NCBI RefSeq assembly: GCF_003070865.1
Contig: NZ_CP026948.1
Location: forward strand, 186,001-250,000
DNA: 64,000 nucleotides
Reading direction: 5' to 3'
Origin: Corynebacterium liangguodongii
GTDB lineage: Bacteria > Actinomycetota > Actinomycetes > Mycobacteriales > Mycobacteriaceae
Below, one piece after another: positions 54,157 to 63,470 of this stretch. A program made the position numbers and the translations under genes. Position 1 is the stretch's first letter; the number at the start of each line of letters is the position of its first letter. The notes beneath the pieces are model-generated. The model was not told the DNA's origin. It did not search any database and saw only the letters and a list, made by a program, of their open reading frames with translations.

Positions 54157-55311
54157 CTAGAGGCCGAACGCCGGCTTAATGGTGGTCTCCCAGGACTCCA
54201 CGATGTCATCGCGCCAGTACGGCCAGGAGTGGGTACCCGCGTTGCGGAACTCGTAGGTGGCCGGGATGTTCAGGTGCTCGAGCTTGGCGCGCAAGTCGTG
54301 GGAGCACTTGTTGATCGCGGCCTCAATGACACCGCCCTCAACCTGCAGCGTGGTCGCCGCAACGCTCGCCACCGGCTCGGAGGCACCCTGGCCGACAAGG
54401 TAGCCGACCTGGTCCGGGCGCCCGGCCAAGCCGGTCGCGGTGGAGATGTAGAGCGCGGTGCCCGCGAGCTTGTCGGCGTTAAGCAGCGCGTCGTTGTAGC
54501 GGTTGTAAGCGCCACCCATCGGGCCCCACATCTGCTCCGGGGTCACCGTCTTGAAATCGGCCGTGCCGGAGCCACGGTTGACCGTCAGGCGGGCGAAGTT
54601 GTAGGCGTGGAACGAAGAGGTGGCCGCGCAGCCGGAGAAGGACGCTGCGGCATCGTAGAAGCCTGGGTTGTGTGCCGGCAAGACGAGCGAAGAGGTGCCC
54701 GACATGGAAAAGCCCACGATGGCGCGGCGGTTATCGGCCTTCAGTGTCTCCTCGATCGGTCCTGGCAGCTCCTTGGTGAGGAAGGTCTCCCACTTCTGGG
54801 GGCCGTTGACGTAGGTGCCCTGGACGTTGTCATCCAGCCAGTCGGTGTAGTAGGTAAACGCGCCAGCCTGCGGGATGACGACGTTGACGCCCTTGCCCTT
54901 GAAGAAGTCGACGGCCTTGAACATCTTCAGCCAGTCGGCGTCCTGCTCGGCGCCGCCGGCACCGTTGAGCAGGTAGATGATCGGGGCGCCGTCGACGCGC
55001 TCGCCGGCCTCATTCGTCGCCGGGATGACCGCGATCGGGATGTCCTTGTTCATCGAGGGGGAGTAGACCTTGTAGCTCAGGACGTTTTTGTGATCGACCT
55101 GCTGGGTCCAGGACTGCGGTTTTCCGCCGGGGATGGTCAGCGACGGCTCCGTCTTGGCGTCCCACGCCTTGACCGTGCCCACGGGGGTATCCCCGGCGAC
55201 GGTGGCGGCGGTGACGGTGTCGGGGTTGGCGCCTGCGAACGCCGCCGGTGCGGTGCCGAGGGCGAGCGAGATCGCCGCGGTGGTGGCGAGAACGGAGCGC
55301 TTGAGGTTCAT
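54157..55311 (-). CDS. Secreted mycolyltransferase-type esterase (antigen 85/Cmt family)
   Basis: 384-aa exported alpha/beta hydrolase. ATG 55311 is favoured because AGAAGG sits 6 nt upstream; ATG 55317 would leave none. The signal peptide MNLKRSVLATTAAISLALGT ends near AAFAGAN. The catalytic Ser is in VGFSMSGTSSLVLPAHNP near 200, and a late His in NAGTHSWPYWRDD near 360 with Glu in TYEFRN. LLNGAGGAEQDADWLKM matches the oxyanion region of corynomycolyltransferases, which move mycolic acids onto trehalose and arabinogalactan. In C. glutamicum a cmt gene lies in this neighbourhood. Confidence 0.9.
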   Translation of the reverse strand: MNLKRSVLATTAAISLALGTAPAAFAGANPDTVTAATVAGDTPVGTVKAWDAKTEPSLTIPGGKPQSWTQQVDHKNVLSYKVYSPSMNKDIPIAVIPATNEAGERVDGAPIIYLLNGAGGAEQDADWLKMFKAVDFFKGKGVNVVIPQAGAFTYYTDWLDDNVQGTYVNGPQKWETFLTKELPGPIEETLKADNRRAIVGFSMSGTSSLVLPAHNPGFYDAAASFSGCAATSSFHAYNFARLTVNRGSGTADFKTVTPEQMWGPMGGAYNRYNDALLNADKLAGTALYISTATGLAGRPDQVGYLVGQGASEPVASVAATTLQVEGGVIEAAINKCSHDLRAKLEHLNIPATYEFRNAGTHSWPYWRDDIVESWETTIKPAFGL

Positions 55312-55317
55312 GGACAT

Positions 55318-55640
55318 CCTTCTATCTGGCAGCTATCTGTGGGGGGTGGTGCGGGTACCTTGTGGTGCCTGCTGCAGACCCTATCGCTGTAAACCTATCC
55401 CACGTTTCGGAATTTTTCGACCCGTAAGTACCCACACTTGTGAGTTGGGTGAAAACTGTTACGGATTGATACCGGTGGTGTTACTGTCGTTACCGGTAAT
55501 GGCGTGACGCGGGCCCGCGTGCCACAATGTCCGCTAGCGAAGCGATAGCTACGAAACGACCGATGAAACGACGTAGCCCCGCCCCGCGATACCGGATACA
55601 GACCAATTCACCCAACGCACAAGCAAGAAGGAAGACAGCC
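55318..55640. other. Intergenic region between the mycolyltransferase gene and the 36-aa ORF
   Basis: About 320 bases without a recognised gene. It holds the twin ACCGGT words at 55471-55497 and the half-palindrome TGTGAGTTGGGTGA near 55438-55452, a poor GlxR-like match. The region serves promoters in both directions. GGAAG precedes ATG 55641. Confidence 0.5.
55471..55497. promoter_or_regulatory. Twin ACCGGT palindromes, 21 bp apart
   Basis: ACCGGT occurs at 55471-55476 and 55492-55497; the second is within the 10-bp palindrome TTACCGGTAA (55490-55499). The 21-bp phase places both on one DNA face. A candidate operator for the mycolyltransferase gene or the small ORF; regulator unknown. Confidence 0.35.
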
Positions 55641-55751
55641 ATGAACCCGTTCGAAACCCTCCAGCTCCAGATCAACGACTTCCTCGGCCAGCTCATCCAC
55701 GCAGGCTCTTCCGCGTCCTCCAACGCGGCGCTCGCGCTCGGCTTGTTCTAG
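55641..55751 (+). CDS. Putative 36-aa amphipathic peptide upstream of lpd
   Basis: Starts at ATG 55641 after AGAAGGAAGAC and ends with TAG. The sequence begins MNPFETLQLQINDFLG, continues QLIHAGSSASSNAALA and ends in LGLF. It is neutral to acidic, with a hydrophobic face, free of cysteine, and small. Its size and composition resemble corynebacterial PorA/PorH-type mycomembrane peptides, which lack signal peptides, but I see no direct match. It lies 51 nt upstream of lpd in the same direction. Confidence 0.5.
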   Translation: MNPFETLQLQINDFLGQLIHAGSSASSNAALALGLF

Positions 55752-55789
55752 GCCCCCACAAAAAGCGGACGCCGAGGCGCAAGAAGACG

Positions 55790-55795
55790 TATCCT
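55790..55795 (+). promoter_or_regulatory. -10 element of lpd (leaderless)
   Basis: TATCCT lies 7 nt before GTG 55803. No ribosome binding site follows, in keeping with a leaderless transcript and with GTG 55803 as the true start rather than GTG 55797. Confidence 0.4.
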
Positions 55796-55802
55796 GGTGG
55801 GC

Positions 55803-57215
55803 GTGAGTAGAGAACATTTTGACGTTGTTGTCCTCGGCGCGGGGCCCGGTGGCTACGTCGCCGCCATCCGCGCAGCCCAGCTCGGCAAGAAGGTTGCCGT
55901 GGTGGAGAAGAAGTACTGGGGCGGTGTCTGCCTCAACGTAGGCTGCATCCCCTCGAAGTCCCTGATCAAAAACGCCGAGGTGGCCCACATCTTCACCAAG
56001 GAGGCCAAGACCTTCGGCATTAAGGGTGACGTGGAGTTCGACTACGCGGACGCGCACCAGCGCTCGCGGAAGGTCTCCGAAAAGATCGTCGGCGGCGTCC
56101 ACTACCTCATGAAGAAAAACGAGATCACCGAGATCAACGGCCTCGGCTCGTTTATCGACGCGAAGACGATCGAGATCACCGAGGGTGACGACAAGGGCAA
56201 GACCGTCACCTTCGACAACTGCATCATCGCCACCGGCTCCGTGGTCCGCTCGCTGCCGGGTATCGAGCTGTCGGACAACGTCGTGTCCTTCGAGGAGCAG
56301 ATCCTCAACCCCGTCGCCCCGAAGGAGATGGTCATCGTCGGCGCCGGCGCCATCGGCATGGAGTTCGCCTACGTGCTCTCCAACTACGGGGTGAAGGTCA
56401 CCGTCGTCGAGTACATGGACCGCGTGCTGCCCAACGAGGACAAGGACGTGTCCAAGGAAATCACCCGCGCCTACAAGAAGCTCGGTGTGAAAATCCTCAC
56501 CGGCCACGCCACCACCGCGGTGCGCGACAACGGCGAAACCGTAGAGGTAGACATCACGAAGAACGGCTCCGACGAGACCCAGACCCTGACCGTGGACCGG
56601 GTGATGATCTCGGTCGGCTTCGCCCCGCGTGTTGAGGGCTATGGCCTGGAGAACACCGGCGTCGAGCTCACCGAGCGCGGCGCGATCAACGTCGACGATC
56701 GCCTGCGCACCAACGTCGACGGCATCTACGCCATCGGCGATGTCACGGCGAAGCTCCAGCTCGCCCACGTCGCCGAGGCCCAAGGCGTCATCGCGGCCGA
56801 GACCATCGCCGGCGCAGAGACGCTGCCGATCGAGGACTACATGATGACCCCGCGCGCGACTTTCTGTAACCCGCAAGTCGCCTCCATGGGGTATACCGAG
56901 GAGCAGGCCCGCAAGAACTGGCCCGAGCGGGATATCAAGGTCGCCGTCTTCCCGTTCTCTGCTAACGGCAAGGCCGTCGGGCTCGCCGAGCAGGCGGGCT
57001 TTGCCAAGCTCATCGCAGACGGCGAGCACGGGGAAATCCTCGGCTGCCACATCGTCGGCGCGAACGCCTCCGAGCTGCTGCCGGAGATCACGCTGGCGCA
57101 GCGCTTCGACCTCACCGCCGGGGAGATCGCCCGCAACATCCACATCCACCCGACGCTGTCGGAGGCGCTCAAGGAAGTGGCCCACGGCATCGAGGGCCAC
57201 ATGATTAACCTCTAG
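55803..57215 (+). CDS. lpd: Dihydrolipoamide dehydrogenase
   Basis: 470-aa FAD-dependent E3 component shared by pyruvate and 2-oxoglutarate dehydrogenase complexes. FAD binding is [23 protein letters not shown] near 5-27. The redox-active disulfide is [13 protein letters not shown] near 40-52. NAD binding is [24 protein letters not shown] near 178-201, and the C-terminal base is [16 protein letters not shown] with His near 448. Begins at GTG 55803 (VSREHFDVV). Overlaps the SRPBCC gene (convergent) by 4 nt. Confidence 0.97.
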   Translation: MSREHFDVVVLGAGPGGYVAAIRAAQLGKKVAVVEKKYWGGVCLNVGCIPSKSLIKNAEVAHIFTKEAKTFGIKGDVEFDYADAHQRSRKVSEKIVGGVHYLMKKNEITEINGLGSFIDAKTIEITEGDDKGKTVTFDNCIIATGSVVRSLPGIELSDNVVSFEEQILNPVAPKEMVIVGAGAIGMEFAYVLSNYGVKVTVVEYMDRVLPNEDKDVSKEITRAYKKLGVKILTGHATTAVRDNGETVEVDITKNGSDETQTLTVDRVMISVGFAPRVEGYGLENTGVELTERGAINVDDRLRTNVDGIYAIGDVTAKLQLAHVAEAQGVIAAETIAGAETLPIEDYMMTPRATFCNPQVASMGYTEEQARKNWPERDIKVAVFPFSANGKAVGLAEQAGFAKLIADGEHGEILGCHIVGANASELLPEITLAQRFDLTAGEIARNIHIHPTLSEALKEVAHGIEGHMINL

Positions 57216-57667
57216 CTGCCGGCCACGGCGGCCGCCACCGAGTCGAGGCTGCGCTCGAGGAACTCGTCGTCGAACTTCTCCGACATCGAGCGCACGGCCT
57301 CATCCTCGATCTCGGAGCGGTCGTAAGTCAAGGTCACCCGGGTGTGGTCGGCATCGACGCTCTCAAGCTCGTAGAGCCACTTCGCCCCGACGCTCACCTC
57401 GGCGGTGACGTTTTTCAGGTTCTTCCAGCCGATCACCTTGTTTTCCTGGACGGCAAAGACCTCGTTGCGGGTCTGGTAGTCCCCGTCCTCCTTGGTCATG
57501 TTCATGGTAAAGACTTGGCCCACCGTGGTGATCCGCTCGGCCTTGTCCGCGGAGACGACCATGCCGGAGCCGTCGGTCTCCGCGTGGCGGTCCGGGTTGG
57601 ACAAGAAGTCGAAGATCTCGCCGGCGGGGGCGTCGATTACTCGTTGTGCTGAATTCTTGGTAGCCAT
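57212..57667 (-). CDS. SRPBCC/polyketide cyclase-fold protein
   Basis: 151-aa helix-grip fold protein. [30 protein letters not shown] is the typical START-like N-terminus, [40 protein letters not shown] the core sheet, and the last helix ([17 protein letters not shown]) lines the pocket. It should bind a hydrophobic ligand; ligand unknown. Convergent with lpd and 21 nt downstream of ramB on the same strand. Confidence 0.88.
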   Translation of the reverse strand: MATKNSAQRVIDAPAGEIFDFLSNPDRHAETDGSGMVVSADKAERITTVGQVFTMNMTKEDGDYQTRNEVFAVQENKVIGWKNLKNVTAEVSVGAKWLYELESVDADHTRVTLTYDRSEIEDEAVRSMSEKFDDEFLERSLDSVAAAVAGS

Positions 57668-57688
57668 GGCCCCCAGTGTAGGGAAAAT

Positions 57689-59092
57689 CTAATATGGCGC
57701 GACCGTCGAGGAATACGGGTCGACGCTCAGGTCGTGCTGCACGGAGGGGAAGGCGCGCTGCGCGCAGCCCTCGCGAGGGCACACGCGGCACCCCGCGCCG
57801 ATCGGGGTGGCCTGGGAGACGTCGCCAAGCGTGAGCCCCGTCGCGTAGATCGTGCGCTCAGCGTGGCGGGTCTCGCACCCCAGCCCGATGGCGAAGAGCT
57901 TCTCCGTTTCGCGAAAGTGCACCCTGTGATGGCGAACCGTCCGCGCGATCCACAGGTAGGTCCGGCCGTCGGGCATCTCCGCGTGCTGCCTGACTGTCTC
58001 GCCGGGGCGCGCGAAGCTCTCGTAGATCCCCCACAGCGGGCACGTCCCGCCGGAGGTCGAGAGGTGATAGCCCGTGGCCGACTGCCGCTTGGAAATGTTG
58101 CCCGCGCGGTCGACCCGTACGAAGGTAAACGGCACGCCCCGCATGTTCGCTCGCTGCAAGGTAGAGAGCCTGCTCGCCACCGTTTCGTAGCCCACGCCAA
58201 AGACGTGGCAGAGGTAATCGACGTCGTAGCCGCTGAGCTCAGCCTCCGCGTGGAACATCGCGTACGGCATCACCACCGCAGATGCGAAATAAGACGCAAT
58301 CCCCCGCCGTGCCAGGTTGGCGGAGGTCTCGGAGGAAAACGGCTCGGCCGCCACGTGAGAGTCGATGAGCGGGCCCGCCTCCACGAAGCTCAGAGCCGAG
58401 GCGATGCGGAAGGCGCGCTGCCCCAAGCTCAGCGTCGGGGAGAGTGTGAGCACCCCGGCCTGACGGTCGAAGTGGTGGAGCACCTCGGATTCCGCCGGGG
58501 TCGTGCGCACCTCCACCCCGTGCGCCGAGCTGATGTAAGAGGCAAGAGCCTGCTCGGTGACGCGGATTCCGAAGCGCTCCACGCCGAGCCGCAGGGCGAG
58601 GCCCTCGGCGGCGTGGTCGACGTCGTCAAGATAGTTCTGGCGCGAATAGAAAAAATCGCGTACCTCGTCGTGCGGCATCACCAGCTGCTGGGGGCTGGAG
58701 ACCCGCGAATCCACGGCCAAGGTCAACGTGTCGCGAGCGTTGGAGTAGCGGCGGTGCATCTCCACGACCGAGCGGGCGAGCTTGGGGTGGCGATAGACCA
58801 GGTCGGAGAGCTCCTGGAGCGAGGTGGTGTGGGCGCCGAGCTCCCGGTCGGCGACGACGTCTTTGAGCTCGGCTAAGAGCCGGGAGTCGTCGTCACGCGA
58901 GAAAAACGTCGCGTCGACGCCGAACGCCTCCGTGATGCGCTTGAGCACCGGCACCGTGAGCGGGCGAACGTCGTGCTCGATCTGGTTGACGTAGCTCGCC
59001 GAGAGATCCAGCCTCGCCGCGAGGGCCGCCTGCGAGAGGTTGCGTTCCCGGCGCAGCTGCCGCAGCCGGGAGCCGACGTAGGTTTTGGGCAT
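57689..59092 (-). CDS. ramB: Regulator of acetate metabolism RamB
   Basis: 467-aa MerR-unrelated XRE/ScfR-type regulator. ATG 59092 begins [20 protein letters not shown]; an open frame upstream lacks sense. The N-terminal helix-turn-helix is [35 protein letters not shown] near 20-54. The central DUF955/peptidase-like domain lacks a visible HExxH. A C-terminal Cys group ([30 protein letters not shown]) may bind metal or sense redox. In C. glutamicum RamB represses acetate and glyoxylate genes and affects sdhCAB. It is divergent from sdhC across 310 bp. Confidence 0.95.
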   Translation of the reverse strand: MPKTYVGSRLRQLRRERNLSQAALAARLDLSASYVNQIEHDVRPLTVPVLKRITEAFGVDATFFSRDDDSRLLAELKDVVADRELGAHTTSLQELSDLVYRHPKLARSVVEMHRRYSNARDTLTLAVDSRVSSPQQLVMPHDEVRDFFYSRQNYLDDVDHAAEGLALRLGVERFGIRVTEQALASYISSAHGVEVRTTPAESEVLHHFDRQAGVLTLSPTLSLGQRAFRIASALSFVEAGPLIDSHVAAEPFSSETSANLARRGIASYFASAVVMPYAMFHAEAELSGYDVDYLCHVFGVGYETVASRLSTLQRANMRGVPFTFVRVDRAGNISKRQSATGYHLSTSGGTCPLWGIYESFARPGETVRQHAEMPDGRTYLWIARTVRHHRVHFRETEKLFAIGLGCETRHAERTIYATGLTLGDVSQATPIGAGCRVCPREGCAQRAFPSVQHDLSVDPYSSTVAPY

Positions 59093-59184
59093 GGAAGAAT
59101 TAAACCACCCCCGTAGCACGCCAGCAAAGAAATATGCAAAGACGTGCGAAGATGGGCGCCGGAGGGGAGTGGAACGAAAGTTTG

Positions 59185-59199
59185 ACACCCTTTGGGTGT
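59185..59199. promoter_or_regulatory. Perfect inverted repeat ACACCC-TTT-GGGTGT
   Basis: Six-bp arms around a 3-bp centre, just after the RamB-like half-site AAAGTTTG. The location next to ramB fits an autoregulatory or sdh operator. No regulator is known to me for this exact word. Confidence 0.4.
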
Positions 59200-59236
59200 G
59201 GGAGATGGTGCAAGCGACCCCACGATGGGAAAGAGA

Positions 59237-59252
59237 AGTGTTCAAACTCACA
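59237..59252. promoter_or_regulatory. GlxR-like box upstream of sdhC
   Basis: AGTGTTCAAACTCACA matches TGTGANNTANNTCACA with an intact right arm TCACA and GTG on the left; three positions differ. sdhCAB is a described GlxR target in C. glutamicum, which makes the site plausible. Confidence 0.4.
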
Positions 59253-59402
59253 CGAGCGGCGAAAACGCAGGACCTCGGGGTAGCGGGCCCCCGCGCGGCG
59301 GCGCTCAGGCTCACAGGGCGGAACCAGGCGGGGGCAAGGATGGCCGATAAGTAGGTAAAGGCAGAGCCCGTTTCGTAGAGTAATAGCGACACTGGAGGTG
59401 CC

Positions 59403-60176
59403 ATGACTGTACAAAACGCAGACCGCGACGCAATTCGTCACGGAAAAATTACCGAAGCGCCGCTGCGCGAGCGGCCGACTGTCCCGACCTGGGCCGTGAA
59501 GATGATCATGGCCGTCACAGGACTACTCTTCGGGCTCTTTGTCCTCGGCCACATGGTGGGCAACCTGAAGATCTTCATGCCCGTACACGCCAACGGCGTC
59601 GCACCGATCGACGAGTACGGCCACTTCCTGCGCTCGATGGGCGAGCCGATCTTCCCCTACAGCGCAGTACTGTGGGTCATCCGCATCGTGCTGCTCGCCA
59701 GCCTCGTCGCCCACGTGTGGGGTGCCTTCACCCTCAAGGCCCGCTCCTCGAAGTCGCGCGGCAAGTTCAAGCGCACCAACCTCATGGGCGGCTGGCAGTC
59801 CACCGCAACCCGGTCCATGCTCATCACCGGCGCGATCCTGCTGCTCTTCGTCGTCTTCCACATCCTCGACCTCACGCTCGGCCAGGTCGTCGCCTCCGAC
59901 GAATTCGTCCACGGCGCGGTGCGCAACAACCTCATCGCCACCTTCGCCCCGGGCCGCTGGTGGGTCGTTGCTATCTACGTCATCGCCAACCTGGCGCTGC
60001 TCCTCCACCTCACCCACGGCATCTACCTCGCCGTGTCCGACCTCGGCTGGCTGGGCAAGCGCGGCCACGCGATCATGGTGATCGCCGCGTACCTGTTGCC
60101 CATGATCGTGGTCATCGGCAACGTTGTCATGCCCCTGGCGATCTCGTTCGGCTTCATCCCCGGATTCACTCGGTAA
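59403..60176 (+). CDS. sdhC: Succinate dehydrogenase cytochrome b subunit
   Basis: 257-aa membrane anchor with five helices. Histidines for two haems are visible ([10 protein letters not shown] near 49, [10 protein letters not shown] near 100, [10 protein letters not shown] near 155, [14 protein letters not shown] near 200). The single long subunit without SdhD marks a type B, menaquinone-reactive enzyme, as in Corynebacterium. First gene of the operon; start ATG after GGAGG. Confidence 0.95.
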   Translation: MTVQNADRDAIRHGKITEAPLRERPTVPTWAVKMIMAVTGLLFGLFVLGHMVGNLKIFMPVHANGVAPIDEYGHFLRSMGEPIFPYSAVLWVIRIVLLASLVAHVWGAFTLKARSSKSRGKFKRTNLMGGWQSTATRSMLITGAILLLFVVFHILDLTLGQVVASDEFVHGAVRNNLIATFAPGRWWVVAIYVIANLALLLHLTHGIYLAVSDLGWLGKRGHAIMVIAAYLLPMIVVIGNVVMPLAISFGFIPGFTR

Positions 60177-60200
60177 CGGCGCACTAGGAGAAAATGATCA

Positions 60201-62240
60201 ATGACTACCGCTTTTAGCGCCACGGCGCCCAACCAGGCTCAACAGCCCACGCAGTTTAGCCAGCCCAGCTCGTCCGTCCCCGGCGTGAGCGCCGGGCGGA
60301 TCCTCGCGAGCAACGAGCCGGACCGCGACAAGGTCCGCATGAAGGACATGTGGCAGTGGCAGAAGGACCACATGAACCTGGTCTCGCCGCTCAACCGCCG
60401 CAAGTTCACCGTCCTCGTCGTCGGCACCGGTCTCTCCGGCGGCGCCGCCGCGGCCGCGCTCGGCGAGCTCGGCTACAAGGTCAAGGCCTTTACCTACCAC
60501 GACGCCCCGCGCCGCGCGCACTCGATCGCGGCCCAGGGCGGCGTGAACTCGGCGCGCGGCAAGAAGGTCGATAACGACAGCGCCTACCGCCACACCAAGG
60601 ACACCGTCAAAGGCGGCGACTACCGCTGCCGCGAGTCCGACTGCTGGCGCCTCGCCATCGAGTCCGCCCGCGTCATCGACCACATGAACGCCATCGGCGC
60701 CCCGTTCGCCCGCGAATACGGCGGCACCCTGGCCACCCGCTCCTTCGGCGGCGTGCAGGTCTCGCGCACCTACTACACCCGCGGGCAAACGGGCCAGCAG
60801 CTGCAGCTGTCCACCGCCTCGGCCCTGCAGCGCCAGATCCACCTGGGCAACGTCGAGATCTTCACCCACCACGACCTCATGGACCTCGTCGTCGCGGCCG
60901 ACGAAGAGGGCAAGAAACGCTGCCGCGGTATCGTCACCCGCAACCTCATCACCGGGGAGATCACGCCGTTTACCGGCCACGCGGTCGTGCTGGCCACCGG
61001 TGGGTACGGCAACGTCTACCACAAGACGACGCTGGCGAAGAACTCCAACGCCTCGGCGATGATGCGCGCCTACGAGCGCGGCGCCTACCTTGCATCCCCG
61101 TGCTTCGTCCAGTTCCACCCGACCGGGCTGCCCGTCAACGCCAAGTGGCAGGCGAAGACGACGCTGATGTCCGAGTCGCTGCGTAACGACGGCCGAATCT
61201 GGACCCCGAAGCAGAAGGGCGACGACCGCGACCCGAAGGACATCCCGGAGGAGGAGCGCGATTACTTCCTCGAGCGCCGCTACCCGGCGTTCGGCAACCT
61301 CGTGCCCCGCGACGTCGCCTCCCGCGCGATCTCCCAGCAGCTCAACGCCGGCTTTGGCGTGGGCCCGCTGAAGAACTCGGCCTACCTCGACTTCACCGAC
61401 GCCATCGAGCGCCTCGGCGAGGGCACCATCCGCGAGCGCTACTCCAACCTCTTCGAGATGTACGAGGACTCCACCGGCTCCGACCCGTACAAGGAGCCGA
61501 TGCGCATCGCGCCGACCGTGCACTTCACCATGGGCGGGCTGTGGACCGACTTCAACGAGATGACCTCCATCGACGGCCTGTTCGCCGCCGGCGAGTGCTC
61601 GTGGACCTACCACGGCGCTAACCGCCTCGGCGCGAACTCGCTGCTCTCGGCGTCCGTCGACGGCTGGTTCACGCTCCCGTTCACGGTGCCGAACTACCTC
61701 GCCGGCCACCTCGGCGAGGAGGTGCTCGACATCGACGCGCCCGAGGTCCACGAGGCCGTGACCCGCGCCCAGGACATGATCGAGCGCCTCATGAGTGTCA
61801 GCGGCCCCGAGCCGCACGGCCCGGAGCACTTCCACGAGCAGCTCGGCGACATCCTCTACGAGCACTGCGGCGTTGCCCGCACCGTCGAGGGGCTCAAGGC
61901 CGGCATCGACAAGATCCGCCGCCTCCGCGAAGACTTCTGGGCCAACATCTCGATCCCGGGCAGCCCGAATGATATGAACCAGACGCTCGAGGCCGCGATC
62001 CGCCTGGCGGACTACATCAACCTCGGCGAGCTGATGTGCATCGACGCGCTCGACCGCGACGAGTCCTGCGGTGCGCACTACCGCGATGACCACCTCACCG
62101 AGGACGGCGAGGCGCAGCGTGACGACGACAACTGGTGCTTCGTCTCCGCCTGGGAGCCGGCGGGCAAGGACGCCTTCGTCCGCCACGCCGAGCCGCTCTA
62201 CTTCGATTCGATCCCACTGATGGCAAGGAACTACAAGTAA
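60201..62240 (+). CDS. sdhA: Succinate dehydrogenase flavoprotein subunit
   Basis: 679-aa catalytic subunit oxidising succinate to fumarate. The dinucleotide fold is VLVVGTGLSGGAAAAALGELGY near 72-92. Covalent FAD attaches to His in RRAHSIAAQGGVNSARG near 109. The substrate-site regions FVQFHPTGLP near 303 and VHFTMGGLWTD near 438 are present. Active-site Arg lies in SWTYHGANRLGANSLL near 467. Spaced 24 nt from sdhC with AGGAGAA before the start. Type B length. Confidence 0.97.
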   Translation: MTTAFSATAPNQAQQPTQFSQPSSSVPGVSAGRILASNEPDRDKVRMKDMWQWQKDHMNLVSPLNRRKFTVLVVGTGLSGGAAAAALGELGYKVKAFTYHDAPRRAHSIAAQGGVNSARGKKVDNDSAYRHTKDTVKGGDYRCRESDCWRLAIESARVIDHMNAIGAPFAREYGGTLATRSFGGVQVSRTYYTRGQTGQQLQLSTASALQRQIHLGNVEIFTHHDLMDLVVAADEEGKKRCRGIVTRNLITGEITPFTGHAVVLATGGYGNVYHKTTLAKNSNASAMMRAYERGAYLASPCFVQFHPTGLPVNAKWQAKTTLMSESLRNDGRIWTPKQKGDDRDPKDIPEEERDYFLERRYPAFGNLVPRDVASRAISQQLNAGFGVGPLKNSAYLDFTDAIERLGEGTIRERYSNLFEMYEDSTGSDPYKEPMRIAPTVHFTMGGLWTDFNEMTSIDGLFAAGECSWTYHGANRLGANSLLSASVDGWFTLPFTVPNYLAGHLGEEVLDIDAPEVHEAVTRAQDMIERLMSVSGPEPHGPEHFHEQLGDILYEHCGVARTVEGLKAGIDKIRRLREDFWANISIPGSPNDMNQTLEAAIRLADYINLGELMCIDALDRDESCGAHYRDDHLTEDGEAQRDDDNWCFVSAWEPAGKDAFVRHAEPLYFDSIPLMARNYK

Positions 62241-62989
62241 TGAAACTGACACTTGAGATCTGGCGTCAGGCCGGACCCGATACTGAGGGAAGCTTTGAAA
62301 CCGTCCAGGTAGACGACGCGGTGGAGCAGATGTCCATCCTCGAGCTCCTCGACCACGTGAACAACTCCTACGTCGAGCAGGGCAAGGAGCCGTTTACCTT
62401 CGCCTCCGACTGCCGCGAAGGCATCTGCGGCACCTGCGGCGTCACCGTCAACGGGCGCCCCCACGGCGCGGGCCAGAACACGACCGCCTGCCTGCAGCGC
62501 CTGTTCAACTACAAAGACGGCGACACTCTGCGCATCGAGCCGTTCCGCTCCGGAGCGTTCCCGGTGATCAAGGACCTCGCGGTCGATCGCTCGGCCCTCG
62601 ACCGCGTCATGCAGCAGGGCGGCTACGTTTCCGTCGCAGCCGGCACGGCCCCGGACGCGGATACCCTCCACGTCAACCACCAGACGGCCGAGCTTGCGCT
62701 CGACTACGCGGCCTGCATCGGCTGCGGCGCCTGCGTTGCCGCCTGCCCGAACGGTGCCGCCCACCTCTTTACCGGGGCGAAGCTCAAGCACCTCAAGCTG
62801 CTTCCCCTGGGCAAGGAGGAGCGGGGCAAGCGCGCCCGGCAAATGGTCGACGAGCTAGAGACCACCTTCGGCCACTGCTCGCTCTTCGGCGAGTGCGCCG
62901 ACGTATGCCCGGCGGGCATCCCGCTCGACGCGGTTGGCGCGATCAACGCCGAGCGTGCCCGCGCCGCATTCCGTGGCAAGGACGACTAG
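62240..62989 (+). CDS. sdhB: Succinate dehydrogenase iron-sulfur subunit
   Basis: 249-aa electron-transfer subunit; its ATG overlaps the sdhA stop codon by one base. [2Fe-2S] ligands are CREGICGTCGV near 57-67 and C near 80. The ferredoxin part has CIGCGACVAACP near 155-166 and CSLFGECADVCP near 212-223 for the other clusters. It connects SdhA with the quinone-reactive SdhC. Last gene of sdhCAB. Confidence 0.96.
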   Translation: MKLTLEIWRQAGPDTEGSFETVQVDDAVEQMSILELLDHVNNSYVEQGKEPFTFASDCREGICGTCGVTVNGRPHGAGQNTTACLQRLFNYKDGDTLRIEPFRSGAFPVIKDLAVDRSALDRVMQQGGYVSVAAGTAPDADTLHVNHQTAELALDYAACIGCGACVAACPNGAAHLFTGAKLKHLKLLPLGKEERGKRARQMVDELETTFGHCSLFGECADVCPAGIPLDAVGAINAERARAAFRGKDD

Positions 62990-63068
62990 GGCTGCCCTAT
63001 ACTGGCAGCGAGAATGTCATGATTTTGGGGCCCCACAGGGTGCCCCAACGAAGAGACAAGGAATCACC

Positions 63069-63440
63069 ATGGCTCACACTCACGAGTCGGTCGCGGACAT
63101 CCGCAGCGAGAGCTTCCCGCAATACCAGCAGAGCATCGAGGACTCCTACATCGATGGCTACGAGCCGGTCTCGCTCTCCGCGCCGCACTCTTCGCTCAAC
63201 ACCCACGCGATGTGGGTCGCTATGGGGCTTATCCTGGCAGCCCTCTTCGGCATCGGCTTGTCGGTGTGGGGTGCCGGTGCGCTCGTAGTCGGGATGGGTT
63301 CGGAGCCCAACATCGGCGCCAAGCTGCTCACGCTCGGGCTCATTGAGGTTGCCGTCACCTTGATCGGCGCCGCCGTTCTGATGACGATTGGGCGCCGCAA
63401 CTACCGCGCCTACCGCAAGCGCACCGGCCGCGTGAACTAG
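63069..63440 (+). CDS. Small membrane protein downstream of sdhB
   Basis: 123-aa protein from ATG 63069. The hydrophilic N-terminus (MAHTHESVADIRSESFPQYQ...) is followed by two helices (WVAMGLILAALFGIGLSVWGAGALVVGM and LLTLGLIEVAVTLIGAAVLMTI) and a basic tail (GRRNYRAYRKRTGRVN). A homologous gene follows sdhB in C. glutamicum. Eighty nt after sdhB; role unknown. Confidence 0.82.
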   Translation: MAHTHESVADIRSESFPQYQQSIEDSYIDGYEPVSLSAPHSSLNTHAMWVAMGLILAALFGIGLSVWGAGALVVGMGSEPNIGAKLLTLGLIEVAVTLIGAAVLMTIGRRNYRAYRKRTGRVN

Positions 63441-63470
63441 CCCGACGGCCGACCTGCTTTAATCGAGGGC

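Larger units (their letters stand above)
59093..59402. promoter_or_regulatory. ramB-sdhC divergent control region
   Basis: 310 bases with control signals for both genes. AAAGTTTGAC (59177-59186) resembles the RamB half-site. The perfect repeat ACACCC (59185-59190)/GGGTGT (59194-59199) overlaps it. A GlxR-like box lies at 59237-59252. TAGAGT near 59376 could be the sdhC -10, and GGAGG (59394-59398) is its ribosome binding site. Confidence 0.5.

Noticed and set aside
53257..55392. Long plus-strand open frame of 711 codons opposite the M1 peptidase and mycolyltransferase genes
   Set aside because: Antisense shadow; motifs are on the minus strand.
55438..55452. TGTGAGTTGGGTGA as a GlxR box for the mycolyltransferase gene or lpd
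   Set aside because: The right arm reads TGAAA rather than TCACA and the centre does not fit; too weak to list as a site.
60198..62252. Minus-strand open frame of 684 codons opposite sdhA
   Set aside because: Antisense shadow of a conserved flavoprotein gene with full motifs on the plus strand.
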